From: Cladopsammia gracilis
Taxonomy: Eukaryota > Cnidaria > Anthozoa > Scleractinia > Dendrophylliidae
NCBI GenBank assembly: GCA_022457155.1
Contig: JAJGOT010000358.1
Coordinates: 238,501 to 302,500, forward strand
Reading direction: 5' to 3'
Length of the DNA stretch: 64,000 nucleotides
Shown piece by piece: positions 47,720 through 61,300 of the stretch (positions are counted from its first letter, which is position 1; each line of letters begins with the position of its first letter). The position numbers were made by a program, and so were the translations under genes. A model generated the notes under the pieces. That model was not told the origin of the DNA and did no database searches. It saw only the letters and a list, made by a program, of their open reading frames with translations.

Positions 47720-47734
47720 ATTTCTTTAATTCCA
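47720..47734 (-). promoter_or_regulatory. Early-promoter-like motif TGGAATTAAAGAAAT (minus strand)
   Basis: Perfect copy, 25 nt upstream of the PolB ATG at 47694. Because it belongs to the terminal repeat, both outermost genes are fed by the same sequence. Confidence 0.6.
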
Positions 47735-48081
47735 TTTTTACATATAAAAATTCCTCACTTGACACACTAACATTGCTTGAGTGGTATCTCTTTGAGGTAG
47801 TCTCTTTAGGTAGTGGCGATTTTTTTTCTTCCATGGAACTCGTCAGTGTTGCTTGAGTGGTATCTCTTCAGGATAGTCTTCGTGACTCGTGACTCGCGAG
47901 TTGCGAAATATCTTTTATCGTTAAATTAATGTGGATGATCGATAATTTAACGAAAATTCAATGAAATGCGCTAGACTTGTGAACGTGTGCACAAGTCATT
48001 TTCTCGTTAAATTAACGTGAATGGTCGATAATTTAACGGTAATTGAATGAAATGCGCCAGAACCGGCAAATACACCCTACT
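47720..48081 (-). repeat. Polinton right terminal inverted repeat, about 362 bp
   Basis: Inverted copy of 30504-30857, differing by an 8-bp insertion near 47759-47766 and a few substitutions. Ends CCGGCAAATACACCCTACT. Its inner edge supplies the promoter-like motif for PolB. Confidence 0.92.
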
Positions 48082-48087
48082 CTTCCT
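48082..48087. repeat. Target site duplication, right copy (CTTCCT)
   Basis: Exact match to 30498-30503. Confidence 0.9.
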
Positions 48088-49341
48088 TGTGGGAAATTTA
48101 ACAGTTACAAATTCATGTTCAACCCTTTTTCTCCCAGAGCCAATTTATGAAGACATGTAGTATTGTGTGCTTTTTGGTCTGTCGATTAAATCCTATGGTG
48201 ACATTTAAATTATTTTTATAAACTTACTCTGCAGTACTTTTGCATGGATTTTCAATGTTTTACAACCGGATTTTTTAATTTTCATATTTCACACTGGTGT
48301 TGGGAGTTAAAGAGTTAAAAGCACACACAGTTCCGCATGGCATCACCAAGAGCAGTGTTTGAAATCTATAGACATTGAGTTTCATGTAACCACAGCATGC
48401 GTGCTTGCACGATTTTGTATTGAGCAACAAGGTAAAGAGCAACAGTTAAACAACCGCTTTCTGGCTTACACGTTTTAGGCTGAGAATTTGTCATCGCGGT
48501 GTTTGTTTCCGTAATTTTGCGTGGCTTTCCGGTCGGTTTCTTCGTCTGATTTAAGCCTTAAATTGCACAATAAATGAGTTTATTTAAAAAGTTATTCATT
48601 TTGTCATTTTGTTGATCAATATCCTCCTCCCCGCAGAGGGAAGCGTCCATCAGAAAATGTTTTGACAGGATGCTCTGTGACAATAAGGGACGTTTCTCTT
48701 GATGGATACAAATGAATTGTTCTGACTAGATTCCCACGGTATCGCTTTAAGTGAATATTAACTTCAAGAACTGGAAATGGGCAAGAATTAGTTTAATATG
48801 TTTTACATCCTCACCAATGAACAAAACTAAGTTATTCGTGGTGTAAAGTGGAATAACTCTTTTCAATACAATGTTGTTGTTGCTGTTGTTGAAGGCATGG
48901 GTCGACGTCATCTGATGGTGGTTTATTTTCATCTACGGATCAAATACATACTGATATATGCCCTGAAAATGCCGCACCACATTAATGCCCATACGGGTCC
49001 AATGAACCAATAGAAAACACTAATTACATCCTTTTGGTTCAATATCGAGACTGATATTGTTTTGGGTGGCTCCGAAACTCTGTTTCCGTGACTTTAAGTG
49101 CATTTGAATTCTCTACGTTCTTGAATGTACTATGCTTAATTTCGGCGAGTGGAAAACTTCACAATTTGTTTAAACGGGAAGTTGTACAGAATTGGGTTGC
49201 AACGAAAAGACTTGTGTTGTTGTATATCTACTAATTTCCAACAGAGAAGAAGTGCGATTTGACTATCTTAATAAGCGTGGTTGACGAAATTATATTGTCC
49301 ACTTTTAGGCTCTTTAGACTGTCGGAATCAAGTTTAAAGCA
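48088..49341. other. Intergenic region between the Polinton and gene C
   Basis: The first 230 bp hold a minus-strand copy of the interspersed repeat (48115-48315). The rest should contain the promoter and 5'UTR of gene C; no ORF or RNA gene is supported. Confidence 0.5.
48115..48315 (-). repeat. Interspersed repeat family, copy 3 (minus strand)
   Basis: Its reverse complement contains AAAGTACTGCAGAG, GTCACCATAGGATT and CTACATGTCTTCATAAATTG, as in copies 1 and 2. It begins about 30 bp outside the Polinton. Confidence 0.6.
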
Positions 49342-52300
49342 ATGGCTATTTTGTTCTCATTTCTGTTGGTTCTTTCCTGCATGGAATGTACCGTTTATGC
49401 TCAGCTAGAGATGCGTCTCGTTCGAGAAAAAATGCATGTCAATGACGACTTTCTCCTGCCGCGTAACACTGCGGAGTGTCTTGGGAGCAATCCTTTATGC
49501 GGTAAATATAACGCCGCTAAGCTAGGAGGCTGTTGGTGCCAATGTGAAACACCTACTGTCGAGAATACTTTCTATGAACCAACCTATTCATGCATTAAAG
49601 TCACCGAGGCTCGTCAAAGATCAGGTAATTACCGTTCGTTGTCTTTGATTTAATTTATTTTGTTAGTTTGCCTTTCTCAATTGACTGCTGGGGAAAAATT
49701 GGGGTAATGTATATAATGGCCATAAGTTATTATTTTTAATTTTTGGATCTTGATGCTGTGCTTGTTGCACAAGGTGCTGAATTTTCGAGTCTGTGAAAGA
49801 AATCCTTACGTGTGACCATTCTGATGACAGCTACTGGGTAGTCATTTCTCGGTCACGGTTGTTCTGTTTCTTTTGCGATATTTGCAAAATCAAATTTGGA
49901 TCTTTATCTTCCACTTCTAGACCATGGGCACTCTTGAAAGTGAATGGGTTAAAGTAGTAAATGTTGTATTTTTTTTCTTTCATCTACAAATTAAAGCTAA
50001 GTCCAAATAAAATTTAGAGCTATTTTATAAGTGCTTTGCTCGCGTTGTATTGCAAAATATATCATGTTTGATAGACGCGGTGTCTTGTTTTTATAATTGT
50101 TACAACATGTTTTTGCCGTTTTTTGATACCGCGAAAACGTTAAGGGCATAATATAGAAAGTTGGTTTTTAACTGTCATTAGTACAATTTTCGGAAGTTTT
50201 TAGTCTAAACAGTATAATTGTTTTTTCTTCATTTTTATTACTGCTTGCACAATTCGAAATGTATTGATTCATCTATCCGGCTCTTTTAAGAACTTACATC
50301 TATATCAGTACAAGCTATTTCACTGCCAAGATCAAAATTCGTGTAAGTAACAAATTTCGTTTTGTAAAATGCTGAAAAACAAACACAACCATTGGATAGT
50401 GCTTCTCAATAGCTTCCATTTAAATGGTCACAATGTAGGATTCCGTCCACATGTTCAAAAGTTAGGCATGACATTACATTATCTCGCAGCGCATGGGTTA
50501 AATAGCCACAAATTAAACACTATTGTGATCCGTTCCATTGTCACAAATATTAATTATAAGAAGAATCGAGAAATTAGGAATAATTGAATGATCATTTAAC
50601 ATCTAATTGGAGAATGTAACCACACCACAAAACATTTAATTCCCGACGACCTATATTATCTAAAAACTGCGTCACGGAAACTGGAAGAAGGCTGAAAGGA
50701 TGGAAGCTCGATATCAAAACGAAAAAAAAAAACATTTCTGCAGTTATAAATGCTGCTTAATGCGCCATTTGAACTTTGGTTTTCTTCCGTTAAAAAATAC
50801 TGAGTAAGCGGCGCTTACTTTTATTATTAGATATCAAAACTACTGAGCATTTCCCGCTTTTTTAATGTGTTTTCCCTACCGTGGGCCTAATGCTGGATTG
50901 TTTGGGATTCCATAGATTAAAGCGAAATTATTAAAAATATTCCAAAAAAATATACAATAGCGACAGGGTTATAGCTAGTGCCTAGCCATATTTAACACGG
51001 TGTACAAATCATATTGTTCAGTATTGAACGATTTGATGAACAGTCACAAAGCAATAATGATGGTTGCCTGTGTGCTTTTACCTCCATATTTCTCCAATAT
51101 GTTTACTCCTAAAAACTAAACAACAGTTTTCCTTTTGCGGCAAATTGTATAATGTAGTTGTGACTAAATAATTCAACCTGTTAAAGTAAACACAAAAGTT
51201 TAACGATGAAAGGGAGTTTGAGAGTAAAGCGGGGAAAAGTGCGTATAATTGAAGTTATGAGATGAGAACTTCATTTGAAAATTGGCTGCTATTAATAAAA
51301 GAGATTCAAAAGCTAGCGTTTCAAGCTCAAGCATTTCGTCAGAGTGATTCTCTTTACGGCGGCTAATTCATTGCATGTAAAACAGCACAACAAACTGATC
51401 CTTACGGCGGAAAAGAAAAGAGGCAAGGGGGTGAGAAGAAAATCAACTAAAATATGTATAATTAGTTTTGTGCCCCATATTTCGGTTTGAAGCACAAAAA
51501 AGCCATCGACTCAAACTTAAATACGAGTATTCACGTTAGAATCGTTACAATTTGAAAGGTTACTGCTTTGTAGTCGTGGTTTTGATGTTCCGTTTCTCAT
51601 TTTATTGAATCAACTTACTTAAAACCAAATTAGAGTGTTTAACCCAACTGACGCAGCATCACGGTTTCTTTAGAAACTGACAACCTTTAACAAGCGAGGT
51701 GTCGACAAGTTATCTGAGTTTCGAGCTTCTGAAATCTACTATAAAAACCACAACGTTATTTGAATCGAAGACTCCATAAACTATATTTTTCCATTCAGTG
51801 CTTTATCGAGACTGCAAAATACCAAGGGAAATAATCCCAAACAAGATAGGAAACTGTTTCTTAAAAAAATCGTCTCAAGACTTTCTGTAAAATTGCAAAT
51901 TTGTCATGTTCAATAAGAATCTTGCTTCTGCAATAGGACATTGCCATGTTTCTCGTTTTCCTTACCAGTTCCAGGATTGTGACGTAATGAAGATAGAAAT
52001 TTCTAAACGAAATTTACGGATTCATATATAAATAGAAAGCCCCCATGGTGAAATAATTTTACTTGTAATAAGCTGATCCTGATTTTGTTTTCCTATAGGA
52101 TGTGATTTACTTTTTACTGACGAGACAGTAGACAGTGCTTTGAGTTTTTTTCCAAAACCTCCAGTTATTCAAAAAACTATCAACGTGCCGGTGAACAAGA
52201 CATGCAGCTTTCACTTTGGAGAAAAACTTTATGCACAGTATCTGACCTGCGACGGGAACTGGAACGAAATACCGTCACAAAGTGTGAAGCAAAGCTTGGA

Positions 52301-55300
52301 TGTGAATCTTGGTTGGACAACAAGTCGGCTGCAAATGAGGGTAGGTTTTGGCAATGGCAGTGGAATCTAGTCTGAACCTGTTAATTCTTACCCATAATTT
52401 CTTCACAAAATACAACTCTTGCTTATAGAGTGATTTTACTTCAACTGTGAAACAGAAACTATTAGTTAGTGTTTAACACTATCTATCACTATCTATTACA
52501 CCAGCGCTAGACCTTGATGGATAGTTAACCCGGGAAACACAATCACTGTACAATCTAACAATTAGTGTGTGATAGTCCAAATAAAACAAAAGAAAACAAT
52601 GGAATTATTGTCTAATAGTGCGTACTATTCTACTAACTATTTCACGGTTAACTGTAATCGCTCTAATATTTGAGGATAATAGAAACTGATACGAAGTACT
52701 ACGGCGTAAAATCCTACTATCTATTTCACAGTTGAAGTAAAATCACTCTAAAAAAAAACACATTACAATTACAAATACTCACAAGTCCATCACAAATAGA
52801 GAGCTTAGCAGATTTCCTGTGTACCTGTTTAATCATGTGTGCTGTATATATTTTTTTTCTTTCAGACAAAAGTCGGCGTTACAACAATTTTCCAGAACCA
52901 CACTGGGCGCATATTCAGAGTTGCAGTGCAATGTCGCGACCAGCACGATCTTAGCATCACCGGTAGCACTTGTGTTATGTTCAAGGTCGAGGGAACAACA
53001 TATTGTAAGGACATAAATGAGCTGTCAGTAGTCATTAAACTGGCTATGTCACAATTTTTAGTGCAAATAAATTGTGTCTTAGGAAACTCGCTAAAACTCT
53101 GTGGTTGATTCTCCCGTCGATCTTTCTCTTAATGTTCTATATGCATTTCGTATCCGATAAGAGTACTAAGTTTTCATTTGGGGCTGTTGTGAGCCCAAAA
53201 CATCAAAATTCCCGTGCCATAGCTCCTTTAACATTTCATCTTGTTTTGATTCTCGAGATAAAATTGTCACCAATGTAATTTAATTATTCTTTTTTGTTTT
53301 TCTTTCTTTTTGTTAGTTAGTTGAAAGCTTTTGCAACATTGTAAAATCTACAGTCATACAAATAAAGCTAAATGTTGTTGTTGTTAACATTCTTAAGAAA
53401 TTTCTCCTGGAAATGACTGTGGACAAAAGCTTGTCTCCTTTTGCGTGCTTGTGTTTGCGCGATACGACCTTCGGCTTTGGTCAGCATTTTGATTTATAAA
53501 GAACATAGGAAATGTTGTAGCAGAATTTAACTCAGTATGTATTTATTGTTTACAGTTTTGAGCATATTTCCACCATATCTAAATACCTGTTCAAACAGTT
53601 GAGGAGTGGTGGAACAGTGGAGAGAGCACTCGCATCTCACCAATGTAGCCCGGGTACTAATCTCGAAGGCGACGACATAAGTGGGTTGAGCATGTTGTTG
53701 GTTCTAATCCTTGCTCCGAGGGTTTTTCTCCGGGTACTCCGGTTTTCCTCGCTCCATAAAAAACAAACATTTCCAAATTCCAATTCGATCCGGAAACAGT
53801 GGAAGTAAGAGCCACCTCGTGGATTCAAATACCGACGGAATGTTAAACCAATTTAATAATTAACAGACTTCCTAGAAGAAAATTACTAAGTTAACAATAA
53901 AAAAATGGGTTCCTATTAAAACTTCCTCTCATATTTGTTTTCAAGGTCCAATACCTCAGCAGAATTCTTCGAGACCCTCAGCACCTTTACCGACTCCAAC
54001 TTTAGAAATAATAAACACAACAGGCAGTACACTCTTCCCTTGGTCCACTCCTGCAGTAACGACAGGCCCGGCTGTAATAGTCACAAGTGAGGTATGCAAC
54101 ACATGTATGTCGACACCCTCAGCACCTTTACTGACTCCAACTTTAGAAATAATAAACACCACAGGCAATACACTCCTCCCTTGGTTCACTCCTGCAGTAA
54201 CGACAGGCCCGGCTGTAATAGTCACAAGTGAGGTATGCAACTGAAATCAATATAAATTTTACTAAACGAGAAGCTGTACACAGCTTGGACACGTGGCGTC
54301 TTTAACCCATTGCAGTATTGATTCCTAGTCTTTTGAATGCTTTTACCGTGAGAAACATACATGTGAAATTGTGTCTAAAAAGTAAAACCGTACACTTCAT
54401 TCAGCAGCCGATCCCATGAACGGCTTGACTTATCTTGGAAACTTGTACGCTTTAATACTTCCTTCTGCTTCTCAGGTCAACACACGGAGAAATTTTGCCG
54501 TCATCTTGAAATAAAGAGCGAGATCACAAAGTCGCGTGACAACCAATCAGACCAGTGAAACTATGAGGGCAAAATATGACTCATCGGCTACGCCATGAGT
54601 AATGGCTACCGTGCAAATGTAATGCAAGACAGTTTCAACTAATTTCAGCTTTTGTTTCGACAAAGGCCGAAAGCTTCAAGCGAACTCTCTGCACCGTTAA
54701 ATTTCACTTTAAATTTCGAAAGACATCGCTAGTAGTTGCAATGAGTTCCATAGAATTCTTATGTTAAGCAAGGTTGTCTCAGTGAAAGGAAGATGAAATG
54801 AGCTTTTGATAGGTTAGTCCTTGATTCAGCACTGTCAGCGGAGCCTCTAATAGTCGATTTTACAAAAGAAAAACCAATTAATTACAAAATGTGAAACAGA
54901 TATATTATTGCAACCGTTTTGCAGTTTAACGAAACATATTTAAATTAGGCCAGGGTTCATGTTAATTAAAGTGCAGATATAATTTAATCTTTGTTCAGTT
55001 CTTACGGTACGTTGTTGATCCTTTTTTTTTTTTTTTTTTTTTTTTCATCTGCTTGAAGGTTCCCCGAACTACTGGTAGTGAAACGACTCAGGAAGGAAAG
55101 GTAAGTAAACTCAGTAAAAGTTCAGTAAACTCATGTTCCCTTCCTTATTTATTATTATTTCCCTTTATATTTCCTTATTTATTAGTTCAGAGCTACATTT
55201 ATGAGGAAAAAAATACAGTAACTTGCAAACTATACTCAATTTCCATAAACTACCAAAAAACACTATAAACTTCGAAGTGGTACACTTTACCGACCCTAAG

Positions 55301-58300
55301 GGTGAAATATAACAGCATAGTAAACTGGTGGATACCCGCAATAAATAGTTACTTTATTTCTGACGAATGGGGGGAAAAAAACTGGCTTCTCCCAAGAGTA
55401 AGCATATCCTCAATATTGTGTATCTATGGGTCATATAGAACCTCTAAATATTGTAACCATTGTATCATATACTTCAAAAAAACTCGTACGAAATCTAGAA
55501 CAGTGCCTGGAGGTGAATAAAAGCTACTATCCCAAGTTTGAGTAGTCCTTCAGAGCGCGTGACAAACACTATCTACTGGTTTGGTATCAGTACCAAAAGG
55601 AAATATCCTCACCTTCGCATTTTGCAGCTTCATGTGTGCCTTTTTTGGCTTTTTAATTATTATTATTTTTTTATCTTCTTGCAGGTAACCCCAAATCCTA
55701 ATCCTGGCGGTGAAGGGACCAAAGTAAGTTCCATAAGTGAGCCCATCACAGGGTGACCTGGTTTAAATACTATGAAGTAACTAGGAGTATGGCTACTACT
55801 CTCTGGATGGGATGCTACTCCATCACAGGTTGACCTGGTTTATATACTATGAAGTGACTAGGAGTATTACTACTCCCCCTGGATGGGATGCTAGTCCATT
55901 ACAGAGTGACCTGGTTTATATACTATGAAGTGACTAGGAGTATTACTACTCCCCCCTGGATGGGATGCTAGTTCATCACAGGGTGACCTGGTTTATATAA
56001 TATGAAGTGACTAGGAGTATTGCTACTCCACACTGGATGGGATGCTAGTTTATCGCAGGTTTTACACCCAACATTTGGTCACCGTTATCCATTTATACAC
56101 CTGGGTGGAGAGAGACAATGTAAATTAAAGTTTCCTGTGTAAGGAAACCACAAGACGGATGAGAACAGGCTTCGATCCACCGACCTTCAGTGTGCTGACC
56201 CCCTATATAACAGTCCAAACTTATTCAAAATCAATCCACTAAGTGCACTTGTCTGCTCTATATATGGCGATGGCTTCAAATTGAAAAAAAAAAAAGGTCA
56301 TTTGCAGGTTTTTGTTTGGTTTTTTGAAATGCCACACAAAAAATGGACGTTTTATGGATGTTCTCAGTTTCACTCTTTTGACTTTAACTCAGTTTTAATC
56401 CCAGGCGCCTCTGGCTCGAGAAATTGGGTAACCACTCCCTACATTTATCGACTTTAAATAAATTATCACACTTATGTAGGTTTCGTTAATGTAAATATGT
56501 CTTGTGGCCATTTAAAGCAATGCTTACAATGATTGATAATGGTATACACAAGGCCCTTTACGTTAGCCTGCATAGCATGCGTGAACGGGCAGACAAATGA
56601 GAAACTTGCATTGTTGTAGATGGCCTTCATCCAATGGTAACTAAATGTTTTATATTCTAGCAGCCAACTGAGCAGGTGGCAGCTGATTCAGCGAGTCAGA
56701 GAGCGAGTAAGAAAAACACGTATATCATCGCAGGAGCTGTGGCTGGAGGAATTCTGCTCATCGCTTTGATCCTGCTCATCGTATGGCGCTGCAACAACCC
56801 CAAGTAAGCCGTTTTCCAAGGGAAACTGTCCCACTGAAATATTAAAATTATGCTTACCTTATTTCCATGTTATATCGCCAAATACCATCAAATAGAGCAG
56901 TTTTCAATTGAATATCGAAAGTAATAACATAATTGCTTTGGTTTTGCATTGCTATGCTTTGTGATTGGCTAAAAAATCTCGCGCCACTTTCTCGACCAAT
57001 CAGAAGTAAAACCAAAACCAATCGTGACTTGCTCGCTCGCGTTTTCCCGCGCTTGGCGCCGCCGACATGTAATTGCTTCGAGCTATGATTGGTTCATTGG
57101 ATTGTTTACGACTGCTGTGATTGGTCAGAGCAATTACTTTGGTTTTGGTTTTACGACACTCAATTAAAAACTGCTCTATACAACCTAATTGTGGATAATA
57201 GGATTCTATAGAGCAAAAGAGAAGCTGTAGTTTGGAGATAAAATGAGGGATTTCAAGCGTTAGGATGGAAGTGGATTACAGTCCATCGAATTTGCTTTCG
57301 TGACAGGCGGTCAATAACTCAAAATTGCAATTCTTGTAATAGCCATGAAAATAAATGTCTGACAGAGCAGTTTTCAATTGAGTGTCGTAAAACCAAAACC
57401 AAAGTAATTACTCTGACCAATCAGAGCAGTCGTTAAAAATCCAATGAACCAATCAGAGCTCGAAGCAATTATATCTTATTAATTGTAATTAGTTAGGAAA
57501 TTTTAGTTTTATTGTTTGTACACGACCACATCAGCTTTTGCTGCATTTTAATCGTGTTTAAATAAATGCTGTTATTATTATTATTATTACATGTCGGCGG
57601 CGCCAAGCGCGGGAAAACGCGTGCGATCAAGTCACGATTGGTTTTGGTTTTACTTCTGATTGATCGAGAAAGTGGCGCGAGATTTGTTAGCCAATCTCAA
57701 AGTGTAGCAATTCGACACTCATTTGAAAACTGCTCAAATATTTGTTTTCTTTCATCGCTTTTGGTGATTTTATCTTCTTATTTCAAGACAAGAACATCGT
57801 GAAAACATCAGCCGGGACACTATCCCTTTAAATTGAGTCTTTTCAGTCTAGTTTTCGGAAATATAGCAACGAAACGCGCATGCCCACATGTACATAACAT
57901 GATTCAAACACGAGAGTGAGTTGTTTGAGTTTGCAACTTTTATTTTGCTTTTGCTTTTCTAAAATAAACCATAAATGTCACGTGATGTTATTTGCTAGAT
58001 TCTCTTTCTTGATATAGATACCGTTAACTTACTGAATCGCGACTGTCTTTATTGTGATATCAAGATAGCAGGTGTGGAGAGGGGATCATCAGAACTGAAC
58101 ACTGGTATTTGCTGTTTATCCCCCTATTTATCGTCACTGCCATTACAAACATCCTTATAGATGGTTTTCCCTCTTGGACCTTCATTCCTGTGGGGCTCAA
58201 ATGGCAAAGGCGCCATGTTGGTGCACATAACAAAAGAAATTCATTATAATTATTTTCTAGGTGTGCACCAACCTGGCCGCCGTGACGAAACCTTCGGTCC

Positions 58301-61300
58301 CCTTGGTTTTTGTATTATTCTCAAGTTCATTATTTTTTTTTTTCTCAGGAAACGACACAATCCACACAGTCGTTTGGAAGGTAAGTTATTTTGCCCTTAT
58401 TTACTTGCATTGTTTAAAGGAGCTGTTGCCATGGGGATTTTTGACGTTTTAGGGTCAAAACCGCCACAAATTACAACTAAGTAACCTTTGTCACACACAA
58501 AATGATTATAGAACACCAAGGGGAATATATCAATTGACGTTTTGAAGAGAGAATAGACCATAATCTAAGTTTTAACGAGTTTTCCAAGACATAAATAAAC
58601 TTGAAAAAAAAAAATGCCCATTTTTTTTTTTTCAATTTCCAATCTATTCATCTATTTTATTTACTCTTAGAGCACTAATAGAATATTTTTTAAGAAAACT
58701 GTGATTATTTTTGGATTTCCACTAACATAAATACATCTTTTGGGATTTTAGAGTAACACTAAAAATGGTGACAAAGCCCCTAAACTGTTAAGCCAAGAAT
58801 AAAAAAAATCCAATTTTTCTTTTACAAATTATTTGAAAATTAACAGCATCGCAAGAAAGAACTACCTTGTACAGCGTGATAATCAGAACCAGTGGACACA
58901 CTTAGAAACTCAACCACACACTGACTAATGAAGTTTCCATTTGTTTTATAGGCTCGGTTTCGGGACCAATTTCACAGGTAGGTGTACATACATTGATTGT
59001 TATTCTCTGTGGTAGTGGATATAGACTCTTTAGATTGTTTGTAGACTTGCGTTGTGTGAATTTGCATTGTCGTAACCAAGAACGTATTACTACTTAACTA
59101 GGGTCACGATAAGAATTGATAATTTTTGTGGATTAAATATATAAGCTTAAGAAAACAGTCAAACTATTCTAATTGGATAGGATCATTTTCATAATTAACC
59201 AACCTTCATCACATAGGTGGTGGATTTATAAACCTTCACCCCTAAACAATGTTGGTTTTAAAACGTTTAAATGCAGAGGACCACTCAACACTGCGATAAA
59301 TAGTGGTAACTTACTTTCCGGATCTCCTTTATAAAGGGATGCGAGTACTAGACGTCACCCAAGGTGTAGATAAACGTTTGAAATGCAAGGCTAGTACAAC
59401 GGAAATTAATGGCAGGTTTAATGGCCAATATTTCGACTAGTAGAACTAGTCTTCTACAGGGCCAGCGTAGGAGTGAAAATATTTTTCTATGTCACCTTGT
59501 TATGACCGTTTTAAACCTTTAATTTTACATTGGCCACATCATCGATCTTAAATAAATGTTATGTTATGTTATGTTATGTTATGTTATGTTATGTTATGTT
59601 ATGTTATGTTAGGTTATGTTATATTAAATGGAATTTCATTCCTTTTGTTTAATTTTCAGATGAGTCGCAACTCGATCCCAGTCTACACAGACGCAGCTCA
59701 TCTGACACCAGTTGGAGTTTTCAGCATGAGGACAAACAGCATGGGTATTCTTTCTATTAGTTTTATTTTAAACTGTAATATCTGTAATTCGTTCAAGCGA
59801 AAATTGGATTACGGTAAGAAACATCGCGGAAAGACCACGTGGGTCAACCTCTGAGCGAAGGTGCAGATCCAGAATTAATTACATAATCTACATGAAGTAG
59901 AGGAATCAGTGGATTATCACAACTATCACGAGAGGTGTCAAATCCAATTGAACAACATTATTGACTTGAAGTGTTGAACTCGTTTGGCTAGATGTCTCGA
60001 AGGAAAGCGGCTTCTTGTCTCATGTACTCTCGGGTAGCTACACAATGCTAAAATCATTTACCTGGATTTTTCGACATCGTTCATCAAAATGTGTTTGGTC
60101 AGGCCTAAAGTCGAATGGCTTATCCTTGCAGGCTCGCCACGTATCTTTTCTTATATACATTGCTGTTTGTTTTAATTCTCAGACAACCCAACCTACCGCA
60201 GGGCCCATGATGGAGTAATCCTGGGACCGGAATACAAACATGGATCCCTTTACTCAGATGGCTATCCATCCGGCGCTCCACCCAGGCCTCCAACGGATAA
60301 GCGCGGCAGTATGAACGGCCAAGTAAACCCGGGTCTGACGCTGAGGGAAGAAATCGTGACCATGAACCCACTTTATGAAGGACAAGTCGTGGATCATAAG
60401 GATCTGGACGAATTGAACTGCAGTGATTTTGCAGTCTACCCCGAGCAGATTGTTCTGGAGGACCGCAAGAATCCAATTCCAGATGGTAATTGTCATCCAA
60501 CATTTTTTTAAGTTCGACCTCTCGTAAGATGGTGGCAAAGGAGTTTTACGTGACGCGTGATTGCCCCAGAATAAGCCGCGTGATGCGTGATTGTGCCCAA
60601 ATTAACGGCGTGATGCGTGACCAGAAAGCGTAGCGTATTGCGTGATTTGCTATTTTAGAAGCGCGTGACACCTGATTTACCTATTAGATTTTCGCGATAC
60701 GTGAATGCTTTCGACAAACTATCACTCAAAGGAATCAACGTAAATTGTGTAATATAACATCTGTCTTGTCTTTTCTGTCTTTTCTTGACCTTTTATCTTC
60801 GTGGTTGGTCCAAAACTGAAAACAAAATCCGGAAACAATAGACTCGTAGACATTCATACTAGTTAATGTAATTAATATGTAACAGGACTTTTCAGTGCTA
60901 TTTTGTTTCGACCGCGTGACATTCCAGATTATATACACTCGATCTTCTCGCTTAATGTTAGGCCTACCTTGATTTGTTACCATTTTAATGCCGGATTACT
61001 CCTTATTTACGTGATTGGTTAAAAATTTTCTCCGTAATGAGTGATTTCACTTAAAAATTCGGCGTGATGCGTGATCGGTATGGAAGGTATGATAATTGAG
61101 TGTTATTTGTTTTCTTGCAGAATTCGACCAAACGTACGACTGCCCTGAAGAAATCCTGAACACTAAACCAATGACCTCTACACCGGTAGTGCCTGTGTAT
61201 TATGTGGTGGATGATCCTTACCCAGGAGGCATTTCGAGCACCTTCAGGGATCACGGGAACGTCAGGGGGCGTCCAGATGGGCACGTTTATGATCAACCCG

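Larger units (their letters stand above)
30504..48081. mobile_element. Complete Polinton/Maverick element, 17.6 kb
   Basis: Bounded by long inverted terminal repeats and a 6-bp target duplication. It carries the diagnostic Polinton set: protein-primed PolB, retroviral-type integrase, FtsK/HerA-like packaging ATPase, adenain-type protease, and major and minor jelly-roll capsid proteins. All long frames are open. Layout: small regulatory genes at the left, the morphogenesis block on + in the middle, then protease, PLA2 and integrase, and PolB on the minus strand at the right. The size is within the usual 15-20 kb range. Such elements can in principle form virions; whether this one does is not known. 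Confidence 0.97.
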
